Source of the DNA: Nocardia jejuensis NBRC 103114
GTDB taxonomy: Bacteria; Actinomycetota; Actinomycetes; Mycobacteriales; Mycobacteriaceae
DNA length: 64,000 nt
Reading direction: 5' to 3'
Assembly: GCF_001613145.1 (NCBI RefSeq)
Contig: NZ_BDBU01000002.1
Span: 1-64,000 of the forward strand
Position numbers and translations under genes: made by a program. Below the pieces are notes generated by a model, which was given only the letters and a program-made list of their open reading frames with translations, did not search any database and had not been told where the DNA came from. This document shows positions 29,203 to 37,683 of this stretch, in pieces (within the stretch, counting starts at the first letter, position 1; the number at the start of each line of letters is the position of its first letter).

Positions 29203-30006
29203 ATGACCGAGTTGACCGCCGAACGCACCCGGCAAGCAATCGTCGAACACACCCGAGCCCTGGCGGACGCAGCCGCCGCGGCCGGCCCGGATGCCGCCGT
29301 GCCGACGGCCCCGGACTGGACCGTCAAGGATCTCGTCGAACACGTGGGCCAGACCCAGAACTGGGTCGCCGAGATCATCGAGCGGCGCATCGGCGACCCC
29401 ACCCAGTTGCCCACGGAGATGGCCGAGCTTCCGGCCGACCCCGCGGAGTGGCCGGCCTGGCTGGAGGAGTCCGCGCAACGGGTGGCGAATGCGTGCTCCG
29501 ACGACGTGCTCGACGCGCCGGTGTTCAACCCCGCTACCGACGGGCGGTCCGGGACCCGATTCTGGCTGTCCAGCATGCTCAACGAGGCGGTCGTGCACGG
29601 TGTCGACGCCGCCACCGCGGCGAAGCGACCGGCCGATATAGCCCCCGACATCGCAGCCGCGCTCATCGCGAACCACTTCGCGATGCTCACCTCGCCCACG
29701 TGGGAGATGCAGCGATCCGAGTCCGCGCACGCCATTCGCGGCGCCGGAGAGCGACTGCAGTGGCTGGCCACCGACGTCGCCGATGACTCGGGCGCATGGC
29801 TCGTCGAGCGACGGCCGGACGGAGCGACCTGGCGCCCCGGCGCCCAGCAGGCCGACGTGACGGTGAGCGGCCCGGCACGATCGTTGCTGCTGATCCTGAC
29901 CCGACGACTCTCCCTCGGCGTTCCTCAGCCCGCCGACATCACCATCGAGGGTGACCCCGCCCTCGCTCGGCACTGGCTCGACAACACCGCCCACGTCAGC
30001 GGCTGA
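29203..30006 (+). CDS. Maleylpyruvate isomerase-family mycothiol-dependent enzyme
   Basis: A 267-residue protein from ATG 29203 with GAAAGGAC upstream; the longer frame is not supported. It has the DinB/mycothiol-dependent isomerase N-terminal fold: VPTAPDWTVKDLVEHVGQTQNW with a metal His, and LNEAVVHGVDAA with another. The C-terminal half (GERLQWLATDV, VTVSGPARSLLLIL, ITIEGDPALARHWL) is the MDMPI C-terminal domain. Such proteins use mycothiol as cofactor in isomerisation or detoxification. The specific substrate is unknown. Confidence 0.88.
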   Translation: MTELTAERTRQAIVEHTRALADAAAAAGPDAAVPTAPDWTVKDLVEHVGQTQNWVAEIIERRIGDPTQLPTEMAELPADPAEWPAWLEESAQRVANACSDDVLDAPVFNPATDGRSGTRFWLSSMLNEAVVHGVDAATAAKRPADIAPDIAAALIANHFAMLTSPTWEMQRSESAHAIRGAGERLQWLATDVADDSGAWLVERRPDGATWRPGAQQADVTVSGPARSLLLILTRRLSLGVPQPADITIEGDPALARHWLDNTAHVSG

Positions 30007-30060
30007 CGAAGCGAAAGTCCGACGGAGCCATCGAGATTGCGGCCGATGCCGCGCGTACCG

Positions 30061-30666
30061 CTACTGCGTCACGGGGGACTGCCCGGCCAGCGCCGGTGCG
30101 ACCCATTGGGTCAGGTACGCGCGCAGGTCCGCACCGCGTCGCGGTGGCCGTCCGGGATCGATGACGAACGACTGGACGATGCGAAGCATGTGTTCGACCA
30201 GCTGGTCCAGGTCGGTGATGCCGGTCCGGGCCCAATCGACCGAATACCGTTGCAGCATAGAGCGTCCGAAGGCCAGGGCGGTGTCGGAGGTGACACCGGC
30301 GGAGAACGCGCTGGCGCGCCCGGGGGTCAGCAGCAGATTGAGGTAGGGCTCGTCGGGCAGCCGCTCGAGGGTGTAGGCGATGCCCTCCACCACGGCGGTG
30401 GCGGGATCGGCGATATCGCTCAGATGCTCGGCGAGGACATCCAGGAAGTGCCCGGCCTGTGCGACGGCCGTGGCGCGCAGCAGCGCATCGACACCGGCGA
30501 AGTAGCGGTACACGGTCTGCCGGGTCACGCCCAGGTCGCGGGCGATCTCGGCGAGGGTGAACTCGGTGCCGGATCGGTCGATCGCCGCGCGGGCGGCGGC
30601 CAGAATCCGGGTGACGGCTTCGTCGTCGTCGACGGGCGTCACGCCCGCCCATCCGTGGGTGCGCAC
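30061..30666 (-). CDS. TetR-family regulator
   Basis: A 201-residue regulator. I choose GTG 30666, with GGAGG about 12 bases upstream; the earlier part of the open frame runs through the operator and is not protein-like. The helix-turn-helix is EFTLAEIARDLGVTRQTVYR followed by YFAGVDALL (residues about 30-60). The rest is a helical ligand domain. It diverges from the DDN-type reductase gene, with a 30-bp palindrome between, so it very likely represses that gene and itself. Confidence 0.9.
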   Translation of the reverse strand: MRTHGWAGVTPVDDDEAVTRILAAARAAIDRSGTEFTLAEIARDLGVTRQTVYRYFAGVDALLRATAVAQAGHFLDVLAEHLSDIADPATAVVEGIAYTLERLPDEPYLNLLLTPGRASAFSAGVTSDTALAFGRSMLQRYSVDWARTGITDLDQLVEHMLRIVQSFVIDPGRPPRRGADLRAYLTQWVAPALAGQSPVTQ

Positions 30667-30745
30667 CGGATTACCCCGCCTCCTGCTCTGCGTCGATGGG
30701 AAATCGAGCGTACCGGTCGGCGAAGGGGCGTCGCCTTCCGTCCTT

Positions 30746-30775
30746 GACCATACACATGATGCTAGTTGTATGGTC
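30746..30775. promoter_or_regulatory. TetR operator overlapping the reductase promoter
   Basis: GACCATACA (30746-30754) and TGTATGGTC (30767-30775) form a perfect 9-base inverted repeat with a 12-base spacer. A promoter-like pair, TTGACC (30744-30749) and TTGTAT (30766-30771) with 16 bases between, overlaps it and points toward the reductase gene. The position between divergent tetR and its neighbour is typical of an autoregulated TetR operator. Confidence 0.7.
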
Positions 30776-30804
30776 TTCCTATCTGTCGCACGGAAGGAAC
30801 ACCC

Positions 30805-31239
30805 ATGGCCGCCGTTATTCCGCCACGCCCGAAACAACTCGATTCACCCGTTCTGCCGAAGATCTTCAAACACGTGGGCAAGGCGCAGGTGTGGGTCTAC
30901 CGGCGCACCGGAGGGCGGATCGGCGGGAAGTGGCGGATCGGCGCCGGATTCCGCAAGCCGGTCCCGACCCTGCTGCTCGAGCATCGGGGCCGCAAATCCG
31001 GCGCGGCCTACACGACGCCGCTGCTCTACATCACCGATGGCGCCGACACGATCATCGTCGCGTCTCAGGGCGGGCTCCCCAAACACCCGCAGTGGTACCA
31101 CAATGTGCGCACGCACCCGGACACGCATATTCAGATCGGACGCGAGCGCCGTCCCGTGCACGCGACGACCGCCGACGCCGAGCAACGTGCCCGGTTGTGG
31201 CCGTTGCTCGTCGAGGCATACGCGGATTTCGACACCTAA
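30805..31239 (+). CDS. Deazaflavin (F420)-dependent nitroreductase-family protein, C-terminally truncated
   Basis: A 144-residue DDN-family protein from ATG 30805 with GGAAGG upstream. Family features: LLLEHRGRKSGAAYTTPLLY, HPQWYHNVRTHPDTHIQIG, and a preceding basic segment. Members use the deazaflavin F420 to reduce quinones or nitro compounds. The reading frame stops at TAA 31237-31239, directly after ADFDT. Downstream in the same frame comes QAWTEREIPVVIL and a TGA at 31300-31302, which is the usual C-terminal end of this family (normally Tyr precedes Gln). One base change (TAC to TAA) thus seems to have removed 21 residues. Activity is uncertain. It is controlled by the divergent TetR gene. 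Confidence 0.85.
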   Translation: MAAVIPPRPKQLDSPVLPKIFKHVGKAQVWVYRRTGGRIGGKWRIGAGFRKPVPTLLLEHRGRKSGAAYTTPLLYITDGADTIIVASQGGLPKHPQWYHNVRTHPDTHIQIGRERRPVHATTADAEQRARLWPLLVEAYADFDT

Positions 31240-31405
31240 CAGGCATGGACCGAGCGCGAGATTCCGGTGGTGATCCTGCGCGACCGCCTGGTGACCGACT
31301 GACGTTCGCCGAGCCGAGCAGGGCCGGAGTTGTTGCGGGCCTGCCGGATCGGCGCGGCATCGCCCAAATCGGACATTGCGGTACGCGTAACACTATATTT
31401 GCTGG

Positions 31406-32194
31406 ATGAGTACCACGGATGTCTCGCCGTCTTCGGGCACACCCGGACGGCATCTGTCGTATCCGCTGTTCGCGGTGATCGTGGTGGTGTACCTGGTGAT
31501 CATCCAGGGCGGCGGGTTGTGGCTGACCGAGCTGGTCGGTGAGGACGATTTCCTCACCACGCGCGGGCTCCTCTACGGCATGATCATCCCGCTGGGCGTG
31601 GCATTGGCCTTCACCTACGGGGTGATCTCGTATCTGGGCTGGTTGCGTCCGGTGCTGCGCGATGATCGCCCGACCCGGCCGTGGGTGCGCGTCGTGCCGA
31701 TCGTGTTCCTCGTCGCGATCGCCTCGGGCATCGATTACAGCGCCCTGGCCGAGAAGGGCTGGGTGTACGTGGTGGTGCTGCTGATCGGCACCCAGTTCGT
31801 GGGCTGGGGTGAGGAGGGCATGTTCCGCGGCATCGGAGTCACGGTGCTGCGGCGGCACGGACTCACCGAAGGCCGGGTCGCGCTGTGGTCGAGCGTCATC
31901 TTCGGTGCGGTGCATCTGACAAATGTTGTCGGCCATGGCATTTCGGCGCTGCCGCAGGCCATCGCGGTCAGCCTGGCAGGATATTTCTTCTACCTGATCC
32001 GGCGAGTGAGCCGCGGCAATGCCGCGAACTCGATCATCCACGGCCTGTTCGACTTCTCCTTGCTCAGTGGTTCGGCGGTCCTGGCCGATCAGGAGCCCTA
32101 TGTCGGATCGCTGGTGCCCGTGCTGGTCTACCCGGTGCTGGCGATCATTCTGCTCGTGAAGCGGCACGATATCGAGCCCGCCGCCACGGCGTAG
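31406..32194 (+). CDS. CPBP-family intramembrane metalloprotease
   Basis: A 262-residue membrane protein with about seven or eight helices, from ATG 31406. The family active site is present: Glu136-Glu137 and Arg141 (GWGEEGMFRG), then His170 (FGAVHL), and a third motif NSIIHGLFDF. CPBP (Abi) proteins are relatives of Rce1 and cleave or bind substrates within the membrane; bacterial roles include bacteriocin immunity and protein maturation. No bacteriocin gene is visible nearby, so the substrate is open. Confidence 0.88.
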   Translation: MSTTDVSPSSGTPGRHLSYPLFAVIVVVYLVIIQGGGLWLTELVGEDDFLTTRGLLYGMIIPLGVALAFTYGVISYLGWLRPVLRDDRPTRPWVRVVPIVFLVAIASGIDYSALAEKGWVYVVVLLIGTQFVGWGEEGMFRGIGVTVLRRHGLTEGRVALWSSVIFGAVHLTNVVGHGISALPQAIAVSLAGYFFYLIRRVSRGNAANSIIHGLFDFSLLSGSAVLADQEPYVGSLVPVLVYPVLAIILLVKRHDIEPAATA

Positions 32195-32255
32195 CGATCG
32201 ATTCGCGGCGGCGGCCGGCCTTCCCGCCGCGGCACGAGCATGCGAAGCTCACTTC

Positions 32256-33038
32256 GTGATCCCCGAGAGGCCCCCGCTCGTCCTGCTGCACGGAATTACG
32301 ATGTCCGCCAAGGCTTGGCAGGATGTCACCCCTTTGCTCACGCCCCATCTCGAGGTGATCGCGCTGACGGCGCTGGGACATCGCGGCGGTGCGCCCGTAG
32401 TACGCCGCCCGGCCGTGATCGGTGACCTGGTCGACGACGCGGAACGGGTCCTGGACGACCTCGGGGTGGAACGAGCTCACCTCGCGGGGAATTCGATGGG
32501 CGGGTGGATGGTTCTCGAACGCGCTCGGCGCGGTCGCGCGCTCACCGTATGCGCGCTCTCGCCCGCGGGTTTCTGGGACGCGGGCGCTGCGGGACAGAGC
32601 ACCGGGGTTGCGAAGCTGCGCAGGATGATCGGACTCGCCCGGCTCACACCGTGGCTGCAACCTCTGGCGATGCACTCTCCGATCGTGCGGCGAGTGGCGC
32701 TGCGCGACATCGCTCGTCGCGGCGACCGCCTCTCGGCCGCACAGGCACTCGACGCCGCGCGGGACCTGCTCGGTTGTGCGGTCGCCGATGACCTCCTCGG
32801 CAACCACGATCAGATCGCGCCCCTGGACCCACTGCCCTGCCCGGTCACGCTCGCCTGGTCGGAACGAGATGCCATCCTGCCCGTCGCGGTGAACGGCACG
32901 ATCGCCCGCGAACGAATACCGCAGGCACGCTTCGAAATTCTGCCCGCCGTCGGGCACGTGCCGATGATCGACGATCCGGCGCTCGTCGCCCGGACAATCC
33001 TCGCCGGTACCGGGGTGCTCCCGCTCGATCGCGTCTAG
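32256..33038 (+). CDS. Alpha/beta hydrolase
   Basis: A 260-residue cytoplasmic hydrolase from GTG 32256. It has the oxyanion segment LVLLHGITM, the nucleophile elbow GNSMG with Ser80, a later Asp (AWSERDAIL) and the His of PAVGHVPMIDDP. A cap region lies between residues about 110 and 190. It could be an esterase, lactonase or C-C hydrolase. It follows the CPBP gene by about 60 bases on the same strand and may share its transcript. Confidence 0.9.
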   Translation: MIPERPPLVLLHGITMSAKAWQDVTPLLTPHLEVIALTALGHRGGAPVVRRPAVIGDLVDDAERVLDDLGVERAHLAGNSMGGWMVLERARRGRALTVCALSPAGFWDAGAAGQSTGVAKLRRMIGLARLTPWLQPLAMHSPIVRRVALRDIARRGDRLSAAQALDAARDLLGCAVADDLLGNHDQIAPLDPLPCPVTLAWSERDAILPVAVNGTIARERIPQARFEILPAVGHVPMIDDPALVARTILAGTGVLPLDRV

Positions 33039-33173
33039 TCCGTCGACGGAGCGCGCACGAGTGTGCCGCGATGATCGGTGTCAGGCCGGATGCGCGCCGG
33101 TCGCCGAAGGGCTCGGCGACCACCACCGGCCAGTCGCAGTGGTCGCCGAGCGGTACGGAGTCGCGGTATCGGA

Positions 33174-33515
33174 TCAGGCGAGCGCACCGACCGTCACCGC
33201 GTTCGGATCCAGGATCGGATCGTCGATCACGATCGTGAGCTGATAGGTGGGATCCTGTGCCGCCTGCTTCGCATAGCGGGAAATGGATTGCCCGAGAGCG
33301 GTTTTGGCTTGCGGAGTGAAGCTGGGCGGCAGCTGGCCGAGCGCGGCCCCGAGACCCATGGTGTCGATCGCTGCGGATTCGCTCTGGGAGAAGGTGATCG
33401 TTACGTCGCCGGAAGCGGGAGTGGCTGCGAGTGCCGAGGCGGTCGCGGCCGACAGTGTGGTGGCCGCGCCGGTTGCGGTGAGCGTGAACACGATGCGCAG
33501 CGTGGATGCGAACAA
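33174..33515 (-). CDS. Secreted hypothetical protein
   Basis: A 113-residue protein whose start is the TTG at 33515, supported by AGGAG 7 bases upstream. Residues 1-30 form a signal peptide (VFTLTATGAATTLSAATASA, then ALA cleavage). The mature part of about 80 residues is small and acidic with SQSESAAIDTMGLGAALGQ and LTIVIDDPILDPN. No Cys is present. I do not recognise the family. It stands alone upstream of a divergent TetR gene. Confidence 0.7.
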   Translation of the reverse strand: MFASTLRIVFTLTATGAATTLSAATASALAATPASGDVTITFSQSESAAIDTMGLGAALGQLPPSFTPQAKTALGQSISRYAKQAAQDPTYQLTIVIDDPILDPNAVTVGALA

Positions 33516-33646
33516 TGAGTGCTCCTGAAATCGCCGTTGTGGGTTGGTGGTGAACTCGGGTGCAGTCCTACCTCGCCCATGTGGACTTCGCCTTCAGCCA
33601 CGCGGTACCACCGAGCATCGGTTCGCATATTGCGCACCGCCTTTTT

Positions 33647-33662
33647 TAGAATTAAGGTTCTA
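33647..33662. promoter_or_regulatory. Candidate TetR operator
   Basis: TAGAA (33647-33651) and TTCTA (33658-33662) form an inverted repeat with a 6-base spacer, in an AT-rich stretch just upstream of the TetR gene that begins at 33691. Autoregulation is likely but not shown. Confidence 0.4.
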
Positions 33663-33690
33663 GTATCTGAAATCTAGGTTTGGACGGGCT

Positions 33691-34257
33691 ATGGGACGCG
33701 CAGCGAAGTACGACAGCGAGGCGATCCTGGACGCGGCGCTGACTCTCGTCGCCGAAGGCGGGCCACAGGCGGCGACGATCGGTGCCATCGCCGGTCGTCT
33801 GGGTGCTCCGACCGGCTCCATCTATCATCGTTTCGCCTCGCGGGAGTTGATCCTGGCCGAGTTGTGGATTCGCGAAATCGGGCGCTTCCAAACGGGTTTC
33901 ATCCAAGCGCTCGACTCGGGTGATGCCGAGGCGGCGGCGCTGCACGGTGTGCGCTGGAGCCGAACCCATACCGCCGAAGCCACGGTGCTGATGCTCTATC
34001 GGCGCGAAGATCTCTGCGATCGCTGGCCCGCTGAGCTCGGCGCGCGATTGCGGACGATCAACGACTCGGCGGCGGTGGCGTATCGCGGATTCCTCGCGCT
34101 CCACCCCGATATCGACCCCCACCGCCTCGATTTCGCGATATTCGACCTGCCCTTCGGCGCGGTCCGTCGACACCTGGCCGAGGGGAGGCCACCACCGGGA
34201 TGGACCGATGACCTGGTGCGCGTCGCGGTGAAATCCATACTGGAGCAACCACGATGA
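33691..34257 (+). CDS. TetR-family regulator
   Basis: A 188-residue regulator from ATG 33691. The DNA-binding helices are AATIGAIAGRLGAPTGSIYH followed by RFASRELILAE (residues about 28-60). The C-terminal ligand domain contains ATVLMLYRREDLCDRWP. It lies divergent from the secreted-protein gene at 33515. An inverted repeat precedes it. Its target is not evident; the small membrane protein downstream is one candidate. Confidence 0.9.
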   Translation: MGRAAKYDSEAILDAALTLVAEGGPQAATIGAIAGRLGAPTGSIYHRFASRELILAELWIREIGRFQTGFIQALDSGDAEAAALHGVRWSRTHTAEATVLMLYRREDLCDRWPAELGARLRTINDSAAVAYRGFLALHPDIDPHRLDFAIFDLPFGAVRRHLAEGRPPPGWTDDLVRVAVKSILEQPR

Positions 34258-34510
34258 GGAGTCGATCCGAGTGTGGCGAGCCGGGACCTTCCTCGATGCC
34301 GAGCGTCGTGATCGATTCACCCACTGCTGCCGCGCCCTGCGCCGATGAGGGCGGTCGACAAGACGCGGGCGCGGTGTCGGCGTCACCGGTGCGAGCGAGG
34401 GATATCCCGAACTCGCCGGTCGTCGACTGGCTCGGGCCGACGTTTCCGCAGGCTACCGGGGCGCGATTGGTGCGCTCCTTCGAGATACGAACAAGACTTC
34501 GGGAGGGATC

Positions 34511-34948
34511 ATGATCGAACGGACACCCCGGCTGGGACGAGTCGATCGATCGTCGAGCGCGCTGTTGCGCTGGGTGACAGTCGTATTCGCGATCGCGTTG
34601 ACAGTGCACGCCGCCGACCACCTTCGACGCGGCATGAGCAGTGTGTCGATGCTGGTCATGGCGCTCGGCACGGTTCAGATGGCGGCGGCGGTAGTGACCG
34701 TGGTGTGGGTGTTCACCCGGCATCGATGGGCGCCACGCGCTGCGATCTGGGTGGGATTCCTCAGCGCGGCCGGATTCGTGGTCGTACACCTGTTACCGGA
34801 TTGGTTCGGACCACTCAGCGACAGCTTCATCAACCCGCCGCCCTCGGCGGGTGTCACCGGATTCTCCTGGTTCGCAGCGCTGTTCGAGATCGCGGCGGAT
34901 CTTGCCATCGCGATCGCGGGCCTGTACGCCCGGAAGGACTGGCACTGA
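34511..34948 (+). CDS. Small four-helix membrane protein
   Basis: A 145-residue protein from ATG 34511 with GGGAGGG upstream. Four membrane helices are visible at about residues 20-36, 44-66, 75-97 and 118-138. A conserved-looking His pair (VHAADHLRRG) lies after helix 1 and another (VVHLLPDWFG) after helix 3. I do not recognise a named family, but similar proteins are common in Nocardia. It follows the TetR gene by about 250 bases in the same direction. Confidence 0.75.
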   Translation: MIERTPRLGRVDRSSSALLRWVTVVFAIALTVHAADHLRRGMSSVSMLVMALGTVQMAAAVVTVVWVFTRHRWAPRAAIWVGFLSAAGFVVVHLLPDWFGPLSDSFINPPPSAGVTGFSWFAALFEIAADLAIAIAGLYARKDWH

Positions 34949-35145
34949 CGCGTCCTGGCCGGGTCGCGTCGCCGCCGAAGTGACGCCGTTGGCGCACCCG
35001 TTGCGCCGACTCCTTGCTGCGAGGCAACCTTCGACCGCACATTCGGTCGTATCCCGGAGACCGAACCTCGGCGGTGTCGGCGTGCCCCTGAAATTGAGGG
35101 CGCGGGAAGTCATAACGCAATCCGGGTACGGAACGACAGACGGGC

Positions 35146-35640
35146 ATGAGCCTGAAAAACGTTTCCCTGCAACAGTTCACGTTCCGCACGGGTGTGTTTG
35201 CGACGGCGGTGGTGGCCGCGTGCAGCGGGTTCGCCGGTACCGCCGGCGCCAACTCGAACGATCCGGTCGCCCAGTACACCTCGACCCTTACCCGGGTTCC
35301 GGGACCCGACTGTGCCGCGATCATCCGTGCCGAGACCGTGCCGCAGCCGCAGTCCGGTGTGTTCGGTGTTCGGGTGAAGATCACGCAGACCGGGGATTTC
35401 TGCTCCGCCTACTACCTCACCGTGCATTGGCGGAACCTCGACACCGGGTTGACCAGCGGACAGTCACAGCGCGTCGAAGGCACGTCGGTGGTCGGCCTGC
35501 CGGACAACGTGATCACCGGCATGGGTATGGGGCCGGGCGCCGGGAAGGTGGAGTCCTGGATCGACACGTACTCCGAGGTATACCCACAGAACGTGGATCT
35601 GGAGCACCTCGCGGGCCGCACGACCTTCACACTGGGCTGA
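35146..35640 (+). CDS. Secreted hypothetical protein
   Basis: A 164-residue exported protein from ATG 35146. The signal peptide is residues 1-35 (FATAVVAACSGFAGTAGA, cleavage before NSN). The mature part has two Cys (PDCAAIIRAE and DFCSAYYLTVHWRN) that could form a disulfide, and a beta-rich composition. The Cys inside the hydrophobic stretch (AACSG) is a possible lipobox Cys, but the context does not fit well. No named family. It is a likely envelope or extracellular protein. Confidence 0.7.
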   Translation: MSLKNVSLQQFTFRTGVFATAVVAACSGFAGTAGANSNDPVAQYTSTLTRVPGPDCAAIIRAETVPQPQSGVFGVRVKITQTGDFCSAYYLTVHWRNLDTGLTSGQSQRVEGTSVVGLPDNVITGMGMGPGAGKVESWIDTYSEVYPQNVDLEHLAGRTTFTLG

Positions 35641-35754
35641 GCGCGCAGCGAAACCCACCGTTGAGTCGGCGTGCAAGAGCCGCTCTGCGAGCCACCGAAC
35701 GCGCGCTGTTCGACCCTGTCGACAAGGATCAGTGCTGCCCTGGCTGAACCCTTG

Positions 35755-36001
35755 TCGGCAGGGGGAATGCTCGAGCACCACAGGCCGGATATCGAGGCCG
35801 AACTCGATCCGGTTATACCGACTCGAGGCGCTCGATCGCGGTAACGTCGAAAAGCCGGTACCCACCGGCCGATCGCGCGATGGGCGGCACCGCTCCGATA
35901 TCGGCCCGGAACCGGGTTGTCCGCGCGGACAACCCGGTTCGCTTTGCCAGCTGTCCGACTGTGAACAGATCGGTGTCTTCGTGCACGACACCAACCTGCA
36001 C
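35755..36001 (-). pseudogene. Frameshifted merR remnant
   Basis: From ATG 36001 the frame encodes the N-terminal winged helix of a MerR regulator (LFTVGQLAKRTGLSARTTRF, then VPPIARSAGGYRLFDVTAIE) and stops at 35813-35815 after 62 residues. Past the stop, another frame continues with RYNRIEFGLDIRPVVLEH, which resembles the next MerR segment (L-R-x-L-G-x-x-L-x-x-I). So a frameshift near 35816 and loss of the remainder inactivated it. The remnant contains a perfect 32-bp palindrome, listed separately. It points away from the AEC transporter gene and may once have controlled it. Confidence 0.65.
35909..35940. repeat. Perfect 32-bp palindrome inside merR remnant
   Basis: GAACCGGGTTGTCCGC (35909-35924) is followed immediately by its exact reverse complement (35925-35940). 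It lies over the helix-turn-helix codons of the merR remnant (RTGLSARTTRF). A spacerless 32-base palindrome within coding sequence is unlikely by chance and could be either a binding site or a product of template-switch mutation. Confidence 0.9.
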
Positions 36002-36067
36002 CTTCCACCCACTGTCAGGTCAACTCGAAACGGGTGGCGCTAGGTTGGGCGTTCGGGAGGGGTGTGG

Positions 36068-37018
36068 GTGGTGACCGGCCTGATCGCCATGGTCGGCAAG
36101 CTCGCACCGATCGTATTCGTGTTCGCGGCCGGGGTGTATTTCGCGCGTCGCGGGATCATCGACGCGAGCGTGTCGAAGGCGTTCTCCGAGTTCGCATTCC
36201 GCTTCGCGATCCCCGCGTACCTGCTGGTCAGCCTCTATCGCGCGGACCTGCGCAGGGTGTTCGACGTGCCGGCGCTGGCGGCCTACACCGTGACCGCCGC
36301 GGTGGGGGCGATCATCGTCGGGGGCGTCGCCTGCGCTGGCGGGCGGAGTGCGCGCCAAGGCGCGCTGCGGATCATGGCCGCGTGTCAGGTGAATACGGCC
36401 TACGTCGCCATCCCGGTGTTCACGTTGCTGTTCAACGATGTGACGCCGATCTTCCCGGTCGTCCTGCTTCAGGTATGTGTGCTGACCACGGTCGTGATCA
36501 CGATCATGGAGACCGCGCCAGCCGGGGCGGATACCGCTGCGGGCGGGGTGTGGCGGGCGGTGTCGGCGGCGCTGACGACTCCCGTGGTGGTGGCCTGCTG
36601 GGCGGGCATCGCCGCGAACATCGCCGATCTGCCTGCGCCGCAATGGATGGTGGACAGCTTGTCGATGGCGGGCACCGCTGCCTCACCGGTCGCCTTGTTC
36701 GCGCTGGGCCTGCACACGGGCGGTACCGGTATGCGCCTGCGCAGTGCCGACAGCGATGAATACTGGCTGATCGGTGTCAAGTGCCTCGGATTCCCACTGC
36801 TGGCGTACGCGTTGGCGCGCTTCGGATTTCACCTCACCGCGCCGTGGCTGGGATACATGGTGATGATCGCGGCGATGCCGAGTCCGCAGAACCTGTTCAT
36901 CCTCGCTCAGGCCTATGACGTCGATGTCGACCTGGCCGCCGCGGTGGTCGTCAAGAGCACCGTTCTGGCTCTGCTGCTGCTACCGGTCTGGGCGACTCTG
37001 ATCAGCGCTGGACTGTGA
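36068..37018 (+). CDS. AEC-family auxin-efflux-type transporter
   Basis: A 316-residue membrane protein with about ten helices in two halves. Of three possible GTG starts I prefer 36068, 7 bases after GGGAGG. Landmarks are FSEFAFRFAIPAYLLVSLYR and QVNTAYVAIPVFTLLFND in the first half, with a soluble central loop, and MIAAMPSPQNLFILAQAYDV in the second; the Asn/Pro kinks in broken helices are typical of the family. AEC carriers export organic anions or take up malonate-type compounds. It is divergent from the merR remnant and overlaps the next gene tail-to-tail by 17 bases. Confidence 0.85.
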   Translation: MVTGLIAMVGKLAPIVFVFAAGVYFARRGIIDASVSKAFSEFAFRFAIPAYLLVSLYRADLRRVFDVPALAAYTVTAAVGAIIVGGVACAGGRSARQGALRIMAACQVNTAYVAIPVFTLLFNDVTPIFPVVLLQVCVLTTVVITIMETAPAGADTAAGGVWRAVSAALTTPVVVACWAGIAANIADLPAPQWMVDSLSMAGTAASPVALFALGLHTGGTGMRLRSADSDEYWLIGVKCLGFPLLAYALARFGFHLTAPWLGYMVMIAAMPSPQNLFILAQAYDVDVDLAAAVVVKSTVLALLLLPVWATLISAGL

Positions 37019-37613
37019 ACTTCAGGTGCAGAACTCCGCTGCCCTGGATGAGCAGGTGGGGATCCTCGAGCAGATGCTGGCCATCGACACTTCCGAAGTA
37101 GCGTTTGCCCGACCCGAACACCACGGGCACGACATCCATCGCCTCCTCGTCCACGAGACCGGCGGCGAAAATCTGCCCGCCCACCTCCCCGGCATTGACC
37201 GCGACGACTCGGTCCCCGGCGAGCTTCTGGGCTTCGGCGATCGCCGATACGGGGTCGTCGACGAAATGGTAGGACGCTTCCGGATGCCAGCCCTCGGGCT
37301 TGGGCCGGTGCGACACGACCACCACGTGCTCGCCGGTGGGCGGTCGGCCCTCCCAGCCGTTCACCAGGTCGAAAAGGTTGCGGCCCATCACGATTACGCC
37401 GATCGACTCCCACATGCCACGGACGTACCGGGCCGACTCGGTGGAGACCCTGAACCCGTGTCCGCTGCCCGAATGGTCGAACTTCTCGTCGTCGACCGCG
37501 GTGATCGGGGTGTCTCCGTCGAAGTACCAGTTGTGCAGAGGCCCGACATCGTCGTTCTTGTCGGCGATGAAGCCGTCGACCGATACCGCGTTGTGCATGA
37601 TCACTGTTCCCAT
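37002..37613 (-). CDS. Dihydrofolate reductase/RibD C-terminal-like protein
   Basis: A 203-residue protein from ATG 37613 with GAGGAGG 4 bases upstream. It fits the RibD C-terminal reductase fold: MHNAVSVDGFIADKND at the start, VIVMGRNLFDLVNGWEG in the middle and VPVVFGSGKRYFG near the end. Members bind NADPH; physiological substrates of these stand-alone forms are generally unknown. Its 3' end overlaps that of the AEC gene by 17 bases, so transcription is convergent. Confidence 0.88.
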   Translation of the reverse strand: MGTVIMHNAVSVDGFIADKNDDVGPLHNWYFDGDTPITAVDDEKFDHSGSGHGFRVSTESARYVRGMWESIGVIVMGRNLFDLVNGWEGRPPTGEHVVVVSHRPKPEGWHPEASYHFVDDPVSAIAEAQKLAGDRVVAVNAGEVGGQIFAAGLVDEEAMDVVPVVFGSGKRYFGSVDGQHLLEDPHLLIQGSGVLHLKFTVQR

Positions 37614-37683
37614 GGATCCTCCTCGAGTCTCTCCCGTTCACTTGCGATCTTGTCGTCCGCCGGGCGCGCGGTCTTGTAGAAAA

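Noticed and set aside
34254..34514. 86-codon frame linking the TetR stop (ATGA overlap) to the membrane-protein start (ATGA overlap)
   Set aside because: The geometry looks like an operon gene, but the third-position GC is low for this genome and the translation has no protein-like pattern. It could be real, but I cannot support it.
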